This document shows, one piece after another, positions 8,711-18,062 of a stretch of 64,000 nucleotides of DNA (position 1 is the first letter of the stretch; each line of letters opens with the position of its first letter). The DNA lies in the NCBI GenBank assembly GCA_000733415.1, contig KL662191.1:3500867-3564866 (forward strand). The letters run 5' to 3'. Made by a program: the position numbers and the translations under genes. This stretch comes from [Leptolyngbya] sp. JSC-1 (GTDB taxonomy: Bacteria; Cyanobacteriota; Cyanobacteriia; Elainellales; Elainellaceae). The notes under the pieces are model-generated. The model was not told the DNA's origin. It worked only from the letters and a program-made list of their open reading frames with translations, and did not search any database.

Positions 8711-9592
8711 TCACCCACGCGGATGCTGCTGCATCAGCACTCTCACCTGCTCAGCGTGATAGGAACTGCGCGTCAGCGGCGAAGACACCACCTGCAAAAA
8801 CCCCCATGATTCACCAAACTGCCGCCAAGCGTCGAACTGTTCGGGACGAACGAATTCCTGCACGCCTAAGTGCTTGGCGCTGGGCTGGAGGTACTGGCCG
8901 ATGGTTAAAATATCGCAATCCACCGTCCGCAGATCCTGGATTACCTGCCGCACTTCAGCATCGGTTTCCCCCAAACCGACCATAATTCCAGATTTGGTGT
9001 AAATCCGAGGCGCAATCTCCCGTGCCCGCCGCAATAGATCCAGTGAGCGCTGATAGTCTCCTTGCGGACGGGTGCGGCGATACAGGCGTGGTACGGTTTC
9101 GGTATTGTGGTTCAACACTTCGGGCTTGGCCTGCAAAATCATTGCCAAAGCGTCCCAATTGCCACAGAGGTCTGGAATCAATACTTCAATCGTGGTTTGG
9201 GGCGAAACCACCCGCACCGCAGCAATACATTCGACGAACTGAGATGCGCCTCCATCAGCCAAATCATCCCGATTCACCGAGGTGATCACCACATGGTTCA
9301 GGTTCATCTGCCGCACGGCTTCCGCCAGTCGAGTGGGTTCGGTTGAGTCAAGCGGCTTGGGCTTTTTCTCAAAATCAATATCGCAATAAGGACAGGCGCG
9401 GGTACAAGCCGGTCCCATGATCAGAAATGTGGCAGTTCCGGCATTGAAGCATTCACCAATATTGGGACAGGAGGCTTCTTCACAAACCGTGTTCAGCCCC
9501 AGATCGCGCAAAATGCCTTTAACGTTACCAACTCGCTCCCACTGCGGTGCTTTCACCCGCAACCACTCTGGTTTGACTGTCACGTGACTCAC
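8711..9592 (-). CDS. lipA: Lipoyl synthase
   Basis: Radical-SAM enzyme that inserts two sulfurs into octanoyl groups on E2 and H proteins. The 293 residues match the family length. The auxiliary cluster cysteines are C37, C42 and C48 (VCEEASCPNIGEC), the radical-SAM set is C63-x3-C67-x2-C70 (CTRACPYC), and the C-terminal RSSYHAE serine ligand is present. Cyanobacteria often have two lipA copies; this copy has no lipB beside it. The start ATG lies 11 residues before the conserved LRVKAP stretch. Confidence 0.96.
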   Translation of the reverse strand: MSHVTVKPEWLRVKAPQWERVGNVKGILRDLGLNTVCEEASCPNIGECFNAGTATFLIMGPACTRACPYCDIDFEKKPKPLDSTEPTRLAEAVRQMNLNHVVITSVNRDDLADGGASQFVECIAAVRVVSPQTTIEVLIPDLCGNWDALAMILQAKPEVLNHNTETVPRLYRRTRPQGDYQRSLDLLRRAREIAPRIYTKSGIMVGLGETDAEVRQVIQDLRTVDCDILTIGQYLQPSAKHLGVQEFVRPEQFDAWRQFGESWGFLQVVSSPLTRSSYHAEQVRVLMQQHPRG

Positions 9593-9645
9593 TCACTGAA
9601 TGTTACTAAACTTCATTCTATGCCATGCGTTTCGGCGATCACTAG

Positions 9646-10329
9646 CTAGCGACCTGCCCCCGTGAGCCGGAAGGGATTGAAATTGGTATGGCGGTCATAG
9701 TAGTCTTCTCGCTCTTGCTGCTTCAGCCAGCCCGTGACGGCATAGGTGACTGGGGTAAACAGAATCTCGACGCCGCACTTAAACAAATAATTCGAGACAA
9801 TTAAGGTCCAGAGTAGACTATTGGGCACCACGCCGGTAAAGGCAATCAGAATAAACAGAGCCGTATCGATGACCTGTCCGATTAGGGTAGAGCCAATCGT
9901 GCGCAGCCAAAGCTGTCTGCCGTTGGTGATTAGCTTCAGCTTGGCCAGGGTGAAGGAATTGGAAAACTCGCCCGCAAAGTAGGCTACGAGGCTAGCAATC
10001 ACGATGCGGGGCGTCAGACCCAGAATCTTTTCATATGCCTCTTGGTTCGGCCAGTCGGGGGCAGGCGGCAAGGCCCCTACGATCATGAAGGTGAGCGACA
10101 TCAGCAAAGCGGCACAAAAGCCAATCCAGATCACCTTACGGGAGCGGGCATAGCCGTAGACTTCGGTGAGAATGTCGCCAAAAATGTAGCTGAGCGGAAA
10201 TAAGATAGTGCCCCCATCAAAGGTCAAGGGGCCAAATGCCACAATCTTGGTCGAGGCTACGTTGGAAATCAGCAAAACAGTGACAAACAGCGCCGTAATT
10301 GTGTCGAGGTGCCGAAAGGATTTGTTCAC
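9646..10329 (-). CDS. Queuosine precursor transporter (YhhQ/QPTR family)
   Basis: A 227-residue inner-membrane protein with six hydrophobic segments. Family-typical stretches are ALFVTVLLISNVASTKI near the N-terminus, FPLSYIFGDILTEVYGY, YFAGEFSNSFTLAKLK and LIGQVIDTALFI. The family (formerly VUT/DUF165) carries queuosine precursors such as preQ0 or preQ1 across the membrane. Together with queG in the same window this suggests queuosine salvage plus synthesis. Substrate choice cannot be read from sequence. The soluble C-terminal tail ends FRLTGAGR. Confidence 0.9.
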   Translation of the reverse strand: MNKSFRHLDTITALFVTVLLISNVASTKIVAFGPLTFDGGTILFPLSYIFGDILTEVYGYARSRKVIWIGFCAALLMSLTFMIVGALPPAPDWPNQEAYEKILGLTPRIVIASLVAYFAGEFSNSFTLAKLKLITNGRQLWLRTIGSTLIGQVIDTALFILIAFTGVVPNSLLWTLIVSNYLFKCGVEILFTPVTYAVTGWLKQQEREDYYDRHTNFNPFRLTGAGR

Positions 10330-10413
10330 AGGATAGTTAACAGAGCAGCTAGGCGTAATTCACACTTACCCATTTTACGTGTCATTTCAGGTAAATTAGG
10401 CTCCACGGCTCGG

Positions 10414-11684
10414 CTAGTTGGGTGCTACCAGATCGCTCCGCACCCAGCCCATACCGCCGCCGACTCCAACCTGATACCAGATATGGCCATCCTCGCCCTG
10501 AGCACTGCCAAAGATTTGCACGGGTTCCCCCGGAGCCGCCATTCGTCGCACTCGCGAGTTGGGGCTAGCATATTCTCGGATGTTGATCGCAGAGCCTGGA
10601 TCTCTAGCAGTTAGAACCGCGCTGCCACCCATGCCATAAGGCGGCATACCATTGTCTGGAGGTTGCTGTGGATAAGGGGGTTGGGAATAGGGGGTTGCGC
10701 GTAGGAAGGGGGGTAAGGCGGCGGCGAGTTCGGTGCTTGAGAGTAGGGCGGTTGGGTGTAGGGCGGTTGGGCAGGGGGCGACTGGGCAGGAGGTGCTTGA
10801 GAGTAGGGTGGCTGAGAATACGGAGGCTGGCTGTAGTTTGGTGAGTTGGGGGTTGGCATCGGGGCAGTTCTACGAGGAGCAGACGGATCGGGAGATTGCT
10901 GGACCGCAGGCGGTTGGGCTGCGACTAGATCCCCCCGCACCCATCCGGCAGCCCCGGACTCGGACCGCACCTCATACCAGGTGTAGCCATCGCTGCCTTG
11001 AACCTGATTCGAGATCTGAACCCGCTCTCCTACAATGCCAGTTGCCTGGATATCAGCCTCAGTACTAGCGCTACTGCGAATATTGATCGGGGCAGTGGGA
11101 TCGCTGGCGCTTAGATAGGCGGTTTGTCCCACTTGAGCCGGGCTGCCTGCTTGGTGAGGCAGTGGATTTGCAGGGGGTTGCGTCCCTGGCTGAGCTGGAT
11201 TGGGAGACGGCTGGGTAGTTTGCTCTACTACACCGCCAACCGCTTTGGCCAAACTCAAGGCTTTGGCATAGCTGGTAAAGCTAGCAACTTGAACCGTAGG
11301 AATGCCACTTTTGTCACGGGTGGCGCTGATGGCATCCCCGCAGTATTGGGAGCGAATTTCTTCGATGTTGCCACCATCTACAAACACGGAATACCAGGTG
11401 CCGCTCGGTTCAGAAGTGCGATCGCCGCAGGTGGGCAAGGGAAAGGCAAACTGGGAGGATTCAGCCGCAGGACTTTCCGTGCCGCTCGCCGATGGGCTAG
11501 GCTGGGGAGGGTAGGTTGCCGCATTGGGGTCAGCCGCCGCGTCTGGCTGAGACAGCATTTCATCCTCATAGAGGGGAGGCGCAACGCAAGCCGTTAACAG
11601 CCCCAAACACACCAGAGTCAGGAGCAGCTTTTCAGAACGATACCGATGAATCAGCGTGAAGGGATGGGTCGCTCTGGGTTTCAT
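10414..11684 (-). pseudogene. Two-SH3-domain lipoprotein, split by a one-base shift
   Basis: Read as 357 residues (10611-11684) plus an overlapping second frame (10414-10647). The N-terminus has a signal peptide ending in a lipobox (LLTAC, cysteine near residue 33), then a domain with four cysteines, a first bacterial SH3 domain (about 190-250, INIRSSAS...GWVRGDLVA) and a Pro/Gln/Tyr repeat linker (SQPPYSQ units). The frame then ends in an unrelated tail. The second SH3 domain (INIREYAS...GWVRSDLVA) continues in the next frame. A missing base in the C-run near 10688-10694 explains both frames. An envelope role is inferred. It could be a sequencing error, decay, or a slippage switch. Confidence 0.8.
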
Positions 11685-11922
11685 GGAAAACAGCCTTCAA
11701 AAATGTGGGTGCAGCAACTGGTTCATGAATAACGAAACTGAATCGAAAATTGCGACCAAGCATTGGAACCGGAAAATTTCCGATACCGCTAGATGGAGAG
11801 GCAATAGAAAGCCAAAATACGGTACATCTGGTGTTAAGAGCCAGTTTAGCAGTTTATTCAGATCGTCCGTATTATTCTATCTCCAACTAAATTAAATCAA
11901 CTCAAATGAACCCCCAGCCCAG

Positions 11923-12795
11923 ATGAAAAAGCTTCTTGTGACCGGAGCCAGCGGCTTTCTAGGATGGCATCTCTGCCAGCTCGCCCAATCCCAGTGGCAA
12001 CTCTACGGCACCTACCACACCCATCCCAGTGAGGTTCCCGGCGTTACCCTGCTGCCGCTGGATTTGACCGACTATCAGGCCATTAAGCAGGTAATGCAAA
12101 CCGTGCAGCCCGATGCAGTGCTGCACATTGCCGCTCTGTCTAGCCCTAATGCCTGTCAGTCCGATCCAGACCTGTCCTACCGCATCAATGTAGTTGCGTC
12201 TTGGGAACTGGCGGGACTCTGTGCCGAAGCTGGAATTCCCTGTGTTTTTACCTCGTCAGAGCAGGTGTTTGATGGGTTGAATCCGCCCTACCGTGAGACC
12301 GACCCAGTCTGCCCGATCAACCGGTACGGTGAGCACAAAGTGGCAGCAGAGGTAGGAATGCAGGAGCGCTGTCCTGGTGTCGTGATTTGTCGAATGCCGC
12401 TGATGTTTGGCGTTGCTCCCACGGCTAGCAGTTTCATTCAACCTTGGATCAAAATGCTGCGAGCCGGACAGTCGATTAATCTATTCACCGACGAAATTCG
12501 CAATCCAGTCAGCGGCATGGATGCAGCTCAGGGAATTTTTCTGGCGCTGGCTAACGTCAAGGGAATTATTCATCTAGGCGGCATCGAACGACTCTCGCGT
12601 TATCAGTTAGGCTGTATCCTGGCCGAGGTGTTGCGGCTCCCGATCGATCAGCTCAACCCTTGCCGACAGGCCGATGTTCAAATGGCAGCTCCCAGACCGC
12701 CCGATGCCTCACTCAATAGTGAACTGGCCTATAGTTTGGGATACCAGCCTAAGGGTTTTAAAGACGCGATCCTGGCCCTACAAGCTGAGCTGTGA
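11923..12795 (+). CDS. RmlD-like NAD(P)-dependent sugar reductase/epimerase
   Basis: A 290-residue short-chain dehydrogenase of the extended type. A Rossmann glycine motif GASGFLGWH lies at residues 7-15, with an SSEQVFDG segment in place of the usual catalytic Ser region, and YGEHKVAAE gives the YxxxK pair (near residue 130). The overall order resembles dTDP-4-dehydrorhamnose reductase (RmlD), but no other rml gene is near, so the substrate is unknown. Single gene, with its own upstream AT-rich spacer. Confidence 0.82.
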   Translation: MKKLLVTGASGFLGWHLCQLAQSQWQLYGTYHTHPSEVPGVTLLPLDLTDYQAIKQVMQTVQPDAVLHIAALSSPNACQSDPDLSYRINVVASWELAGLCAEAGIPCVFTSSEQVFDGLNPPYRETDPVCPINRYGEHKVAAEVGMQERCPGVVICRMPLMFGVAPTASSFIQPWIKMLRAGQSINLFTDEIRNPVSGMDAAQGIFLALANVKGIIHLGGIERLSRYQLGCILAEVLRLPIDQLNPCRQADVQMAAPRPPDASLNSELAYSLGYQPKGFKDAILALQAEL

Positions 12796-12860
12796 GGTCC
12801 GCTGAAGTGCGAACTAATTGAAAAAGTACACTCCAGTGCACTGGAGCTTTCACCAATCTG

Positions 12861-13121
12861 CTACTCGGCGAGAAGGTTGCACCTAAGAGTGGCGTTTGCT
12901 TGCATGAAAGCTTCGATATCCGCTGCTGCTGCTTCTAACGCCTGCAAACTAGAGGTTTCGGTTACTGCAGCGTTAACCACAGTTGATGCAGGCTGCTCTT
13001 GGTTCAGGGTTTGGTTAGATACTGGTGCGGTGGGGTCTTCGAAGCAATCCGCAAGCTGATCCAGAGAGGCAATGAAGGCCTGAGCCGCAGCATGACGGAG
13101 TTCCTGCTGGTGGTGATCCAT
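12861..13121 (-). CDS. Small hypothetical protein
   Basis: About 86 residues from the ATG at 13121 (MDHHQQELRHAAAQAF); a longer form from 13142 is possible. It is mostly helical and alanine-rich, with an amphipathic N-terminal helix (IASLDQLADCFED), a disordered middle and a second helix (LQALEAAAADIEAFMQ). I do not recognise the family. It is divergent from valS, which starts 140 bp away. Coding use resembles the neighbours. Confidence 0.55.
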   Translation of the reverse strand: MDHHQQELRHAAAQAFIASLDQLADCFEDPTAPVSNQTLNQEQPASTVVNAAVTETSSLQALEAAAADIEAFMQANATLRCNLLAE

Positions 13122-13260
13122 ATAAAATGATGGCTGCCCCAATGAACAATAAGCTTTAAGGTTCCCACCATGGACCAGATTATTGCTGCCCGCGTCAAGT
13201 AAAAGCTTTTTTAATAAACTACTAAGATACTAAGAAGCGTTCTCGTTACCCAATCAACCC

Positions 13261-16200
13261 ATGACCGCAGCGATTCCCACCCTCGCCAGCCAGTACGATC
13301 CCGCAGTGACCGAAGCCAAATGGCAACACTTTTGGGAGGACAAACAGGTCTTCAAGGCCAATCCCAACCGCGAAGGCGACCCCTACTGCATCGTGATTCC
13401 GCCGCCCAACGTCACGGGTAGCCTGCACATGGGCCATGCCTTTGAAAATGCCTTGATCGATACGCTGGTGCGCTATCACCGCATGTTGGGGCGCAATACG
13501 CTCTGGCTCCCCGGCACCGACCATGCCAGTATCGCCGTGCAGACTCTGCTAGAAAAGGAGCTGCGCCAGCAGGGAAAAACGCGCTATGACGTAGGACGGG
13601 ACGCCTTTTTGAAGCGCGCCTGGGAATGGAAAGAGGAATCGGGCGGCACGATTGTGGGGCAGTTGCGTAAGCTGGGTGTCTCGGTGGACTGGTCGCGGGA
13701 GCGATTCACGATGGATGAAGGCTTGTCGCGAGCCGTGCTAACTGCCTTCAAGCAGCTTTACGACGAGGGGTTAATTTATCGCGGCAAATATATGGTCAAC
13801 TGGTGTCCGGCCAGCCAGTCGGCAGTGTCGGATCTAGAGGTGGAAAATCAGGAAGTCAACGGCCATCTCTGGCATTTTCGCTATCCGCTTACCGATGGTT
13901 CCGGCTATGTAGAAGTGGCAACGACTCGACCGGAAACGATGCTAGGCGATACGGCAGTGGCGGTGAATCCCGACGATGAGCGCTACAAGGCGATTGTGGG
14001 TAAAACGGTGCTGCTGCCTATCATGAATCGGGAGATTCCAATTATCGCCGACGAGTATGTTGATGCCTCCTTTGGCACCGGCTGCGTCAAGGTGACCCCA
14101 GCTCACGATCCGAATGACTTCGAGATGGGCAAACGCCACAACCTGCCCATGATCAACATCATGAATAAAGATGGCACCCTGAACGAGAATGCTGGTGAGT
14201 TTGAAGGCCAGGATCGGTTCAAGGCCCGCAAGAACGTGGTGCAGCGCCTAGAGACGGAAGGCGTTTTGGTCAAAGTTGAAGACTACAAGCATACGGTGCC
14301 CTACAGCGATCGGGGCAAGGTGCCAGTGGAGCCGCTGCTCTCGACCCAATGGTTTGTCAAAATTCGGCCCCTGGCTGACAAAACGCTGGACTTCCTCGAC
14401 AACAAAGGCGAACCCGTATTCGTGCCAGAACGCTGGACCAAGGTATACCGCGATTGGCTGGTGAGTTTGCGCGACTGGTGTATTTCCCGCCAGCTTTGGT
14501 GGGGCCATCAGATTCCTGCCTGGTATGCCGTCAGCGAATCCAACGGCGAAATCACTGACGAGACGCCCTTCTTTGTGGCCACTAGCGAAGCCGAAGCCCG
14601 CGAGCAGGCCGTGGCTCAATTTGGCAACACTGTGCAGCTTGAGCAAGACCCCGACGTACTCGACACCTGGTTTTCTTCAGGACTCTGGCCCTTCTCGACG
14701 ATGGGCTGGCCGGAGCAAACCGCCGATTTGGAGCGCTACTATCCCACCACCGTGCTCGTAACTGGCTTTGACATCATCTTTTTCTGGGTGGCGCGGATGA
14801 CCATGCTGGCAGCTCACTTCACTGAACAAATGCCGTTTGGCACTGTGTATATCCACGGTTTGGTTCGGGACGAAAACAACAAGAAAATGTCTAAGTCGGC
14901 CAATAATGGTATCGATCCGCTGATTTTGATCGACAGATACGGCACCGACGCGCTGCGCTATACCCTAGTCAAAGAAGTGGCCGGCGCCGGTCAGGATATC
15001 CGTTTGGAATATAACCGCAAAACTGATGAATCCGCGTCCGTCGAAGCCTCGCGCAACTTTACCAACAAGCTGTGGAACGCCTCTCGGTTTGTGATGATGA
15101 ACCTGGACGGCAAAACCCCGACCCAGCTCGGCCAACCCAATCCTGCCAATCTAGAGCTGAGCGACCGTTGGATTCTATCGCGCTATCACCAGGTAGTACA
15201 GCAGACCCGCCAAGAGCTGAATAGCTACGGTTTGGGAGAAGCGGCTAAAGGACTGTACGAATTCATCTGGGGCGACTTTTGCGACTGGTATATCGAGCTG
15301 GTCAAGTCACGGCTGCAAGCGAACGCAGATCCGACCTCTAGACAGGTGGCTCAACAGACGCTGGCTTATGTGCTCGAAGGCATCCTGAAGCTGCTGCATC
15401 CGTTTATGCCCCACATTACTGAAGAGGTTTGGCATACACTGACCCAGACCGGCGAGGAGCGCTGTTTAGCTCTGGAAGCTTACCCCGAAGCAGATACGAC
15501 CCTGATTGATCCCGATTTAGAGCAGCGCTTTGATCTGCTGATTGCCACGATTCGCACGATTCGCAACCTGCGGGCCGAGGCCGACATCAAACCGGGTGTG
15601 AAAATCCAAACCTTCCTAGAAACCGAAGACGAGCAGGAACGGCAAATTCTCACCGCTGGGCAGACCTACATCCAGGACCTAGCCAAGGTGGAGGACTTAA
15701 CAATCAATTGTCCAACCGATGCAGAACCCGTCCCGTCTGAACCAGCAGCTAGAGCAGCAGAACCACCCATTGACGCTGCCGCTCCTGTGGAGTCCTCTAG
15801 CCAGCAGATTTTTTCTGGCACTCCGCCTGACAGCAACAAAGCCGTCTACAAACGAGCTGCCGTGACGGTGGGTTACCTTGTGCTGTTGCTGATTGGTGCC
15901 AAAATTCTGCTGGCCGTTGTGGGAGCTGTCGATGATCTGATCCTGATTTCGCCCTTGCTGAAGCTGATTGGGGCTGGCTACACTGCCTGGTTTATTTACC
16001 GGTTCCTCAGCCGAGCCGAAATGCGGCAGGAACTCCGCGAGCAAATTAATAAGGCCCGCGAGCAAATCCGAGGCAATTTCACAACCCAACCCATGCCGGT
16101 AGAGCCGCCGATCCCCACAACCGTGGTACCCGTGCCGCCGGCCGTCTCTCCGCCACCATCTCAACCATCTTCTGGTGAATCGGCTGCTGGTCAGCAAATT

Positions 16201-16455
16201 GCCGGCGTAGTGGGCACCGTGCAGGTGGTGATTCCGCTGGCAGGTGTGGTAGATGTGGATGCGCTGAAGGCCAAACTTCAGAAAGATCTGAGCAAGGTAG
16301 AAGCCGAAATTGCAGCATTGTCGCAGCGATTGGGTAATACTAATTTTGTGGATAAGGCTCCCGCTGAGGTGGTGCAAAATGCTAGAACTGCGTTAGCAGA
16401 AGCCGAGAAACAGGCAGAAATCCTGAGGGAGCGCTTGAAACCGTTGCAATCCTGA
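13261..16455 (+). CDS. valS: Valyl-tRNA synthetase with CAAD membrane domain
   Basis: Charges tRNA-Val. The 1064 residues are longer than standard ValRS (about 880-950). The class I motifs are present: HMGH (about residues 60-63, the HIGH motif) and KMSKS (near 545). After the anticodon-binding domain there is an insert of about 180 residues. It has a variable linker, two transmembrane helices (near 868-885 and 895-915; VGYLVLLLIGAKILLAVVGA and LLKLIGAGYTAWFIYRF), then a Pro-rich linker. The usual C-terminal coiled coil (about 988-1062) follows. The two-helix unit matches the cyanobacterial aminoacyl-tRNA synthetase appended domain, known to anchor such enzymes to thylakoid membranes. Single gene. 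Confidence 0.96.
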   Translation: MTAAIPTLASQYDPAVTEAKWQHFWEDKQVFKANPNREGDPYCIVIPPPNVTGSLHMGHAFENALIDTLVRYHRMLGRNTLWLPGTDHASIAVQTLLEKELRQQGKTRYDVGRDAFLKRAWEWKEESGGTIVGQLRKLGVSVDWSRERFTMDEGLSRAVLTAFKQLYDEGLIYRGKYMVNWCPASQSAVSDLEVENQEVNGHLWHFRYPLTDGSGYVEVATTRPETMLGDTAVAVNPDDERYKAIVGKTVLLPIMNREIPIIADEYVDASFGTGCVKVTPAHDPNDFEMGKRHNLPMINIMNKDGTLNENAGEFEGQDRFKARKNVVQRLETEGVLVKVEDYKHTVPYSDRGKVPVEPLLSTQWFVKIRPLADKTLDFLDNKGEPVFVPERWTKVYRDWLVSLRDWCISRQLWWGHQIPAWYAVSESNGEITDETPFFVATSEAEAREQAVAQFGNTVQLEQDPDVLDTWFSSGLWPFSTMGWPEQTADLERYYPTTVLVTGFDIIFFWVARMTMLAAHFTEQMPFGTVYIHGLVRDENNKKMSKSANNGIDPLILIDRYGTDALRYTLVKEVAGAGQDIRLEYNRKTDESASVEASRNFTNKLWNASRFVMMNLDGKTPTQLGQPNPANLELSDRWILSRYHQVVQQTRQELNSYGLGEAAKGLYEFIWGDFCDWYIELVKSRLQANADPTSRQVAQQTLAYVLEGILKLLHPFMPHITEEVWHTLTQTGEERCLALEAYPEADTTLIDPDLEQRFDLLIATIRTIRNLRAEADIKPGVKIQTFLETEDEQERQILTAGQTYIQDLAKVEDLTINCPTDAEPVPSEPAARAAEPPIDAAAPVESSSQQIFSGTPPDSNKAVYKRAAVTVGYLVLLLIGAKILLAVVGAVDDLILISPLLKLIGAGYTAWFIYRFLSRAEMRQELREQINKAREQIRGNFTTQPMPVEPPIPTTVVPVPPAVSPPPSQPSSGESAAGQQIAGVVGTVQVVIPLAGVVDVDALKAKLQKDLSKVEAEIAALSQRLGNTNFVDKAPAEVVQNARTALAEAEKQAEILRERLKPLQS

Positions 16456-16631
16456 GGTGTCAGGCTAAGGCACAAACTTTGCGATTCGCTAGCTGATTGT
16501 TCCTGTGAAATGTCGTCACCCGATCCTGTTGCCTGTCCTCTTGATCCGAGTGATCCGAGCGAACCCCAGCCGCACAAAGCAGCAGGATCAAAGGATATAC
16601 TTTTCTCAACAATCAATCCCGTTTCACGATC

Positions 16632-17129
16632 ATGTGGCATCTGGTTCAGGTAAAAAGGAACGATCCTGAGGGCAAAGCTTATCTACAGTTACTTGCCCAG
16701 CAAAAGGCTGAACATGCCTGGACAGTAGTGTCGGATGAGGGAAATGACCTCTGTATCGACAGCTCCACCGATGGGTTTGCCGAAAATGGCTATCTTGAGG
16801 GGGCACTGCTGTTGGCGGAATTGACGACCTCACGCCAGGTGCAAAGGGTGCAGGACGCTACCCCCTGGATTTTGGAGCTGATCGAACAATACCTGGGAGC
16901 AGGTGTTAGTCCTGCCTTACTGCAAGAAGAGGTACAGCGAGCCGAACAATGGCGGCAGTCGCTCACGCTCAAGAGTCAAGAATTGCAGCGTCGTGCTTTA
17001 GAGATGGAAGCTCGTCGGGAGCAAATCCAGGAACTAGAGGAAAACCTGAAACAAGAAAAAGAGAAACTTGAAGCGCTGGCGGCTCAGTTTAAGTCCAACA
17101 TTAATGGTTCGGAGGATCAATCCACCTGA
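16632..17129 (+). CDS. Coiled-coil protein, function unknown
   Basis: A 165-residue protein. An alpha/beta N-terminal part (1-95: MWHLVQVKRND, then ILELIEQYLGAGVSPALLQEE) is followed by a strong coiled coil (about 96-152, rich in Glu, Gln, Leu and Arg, with a heptad pattern) and a short polar tail. There is no signal peptide or membrane helix. I recall similar proteins in other cyanobacteria but cannot name a role. It lies 176 bp after valS on the same strand and probably has its own promoter. Confidence 0.75.
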   Translation: MWHLVQVKRNDPEGKAYLQLLAQQKAEHAWTVVSDEGNDLCIDSSTDGFAENGYLEGALLLAELTTSRQVQRVQDATPWILELIEQYLGAGVSPALLQEEVQRAEQWRQSLTLKSQELQRRALEMEARREQIQELEENLKQEKEKLEALAAQFKSNINGSEDQST

Positions 17130-17335
17130 CTCGCTTTGATAAGGGTACTTACTAGAACACATGGTTGACCGGGGTCAGCAAGGTTGAAATTCAAATACAA
17201 GGTGTGTGACTGCACAGGCAGTGGCATTCAATTCAATTCGACGCTGTTGCCTCCATATCCAGAGTTGACAATAACTCAGATGTGGTGTTGGCTATCCTGT
17301 GATTAAATAGCCGTTTAGATAGCTATTTCTTGACC

Positions 17336-17626
17336 ATGTCTGACCCTTTCCCTCAGTATTCCATTGCCCAAGCGCGCGACCAGCTTGCCCAGTTGATCCA
17401 TCAGGCGGAGCAAGGCACTCCCGTTGAGATTACTCGCCGGGGAAAACGAGTGGCAATTATTTTGTCTGTTGAGGATTTTGATCGTCTTTCGTCTAACAAA
17501 GGCGCTTTTGGCAAGTCTCTTGCTGAGTTTCGCCGTCGGTGGGGAATTGAAATGCTGGACCTCAATCCAGATGAGGTGTTTCAGGATGGGCGCGATCGCT
17601 CGCCGGGACGTGAGGTTGCTTTATAA
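17336..17626 (+). CDS. Phd/YefM-family antitoxin
   Basis: A 96-residue antitoxin starting at ATG 17336 (MSDPFPQYSIAQARDQL). The N-terminal half has the Phd/YefM fold with the stretch HQAEQGTPVEITRRGKRVAII, which binds operator DNA in the family. The C-terminal half, rich in Arg and Asp, would wrap the toxin. The stop is 2 bp before the PIN toxin start, so the two are surely co-transcribed. The complex would repress its own promoter just upstream (inferred). HIP1 at the 3' end (GCGATCGC) fits the host genome. Confidence 0.88.
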   Translation: MSDPFPQYSIAQARDQLAQLIHQAEQGTPVEITRRGKRVAIILSVEDFDRLSSNKGAFGKSLAEFRRRWGIEMLDLNPDEVFQDGRDRSPGREVAL

Positions 17627-17628
17627 CG

Positions 17629-18048
17629 ATGGCTCGATTTCTTTTGGACACTAATGTTCTTTCAGAGCCACTACGTCCTCAGCCAAACTCGACTGTGATG
17701 CAGCGACTGATTGACCAAAGTGAAGAGTTATCGACTGCTTCAGTGGTGTATCACGAAATGCTCTTTGGCTATCGACGGTTACCAGAGTCAAGAAGACGAC
17801 AGATAATCGCGGCGTACTTACACGAGGAGGTTGAAACTAAACTGGTGATTTTGCCCTACGACTCTGAAGCGGCTAATTGGCATGCTGTTGAACGAGCCAG
17901 ACTAGTCGGTACTGGACGCACTCCATCGTTTGTGGATGGGCAAATTGCCGCGATCGCTGTTGTGAATGATTTGATTCTGGTTACAAATAACACCTCAGAT
18001 TACGCAGATTTCCAAAATCTGCAACTTCAGAACCGGTTTATTCCTTAA
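17629..18048 (+). CDS. VapC-type PIN-domain toxin
   Basis: A 139-residue ribonuclease toxin. PIN-domain acidic residues are in place: D7 (FLLDTNV), E43 (VYHEMLFGY), D103 (SFVDGQIAA) and the C-terminal TNNTSDY segment near residue 120. Family members cut tRNA or rRNA in a magnesium-dependent way; the target here is unknown. It is paired with the Phd/YefM antitoxin directly upstream. It is complete and undisturbed, unlike the second VapC further down the island, and it lies 14 bp before the hsdM remnant. Confidence 0.9.
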   Translation: MARFLLDTNVLSEPLRPQPNSTVMQRLIDQSEELSTASVVYHEMLFGYRRLPESRRRQIIAAYLHEEVETKLVILPYDSEAANWHAVERARLVGTGRTPSFVDGQIAAIAVVNDLILVTNNTSDYADFQNLQLQNRFIP

Positions 18049-18062
18049 TTCACGCCCTGTTT

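Noticed and set aside
8472..8714. 80-residue minus-strand ORF between the protease and lipA
   Set aside because: No protein likeness and irregular composition; treated as spacer.
15697..16377. 226-residue ORF opposite the valS tail
   Set aside because: His/Arg/Gly-rich antisense shadow of the CAAD linker region.
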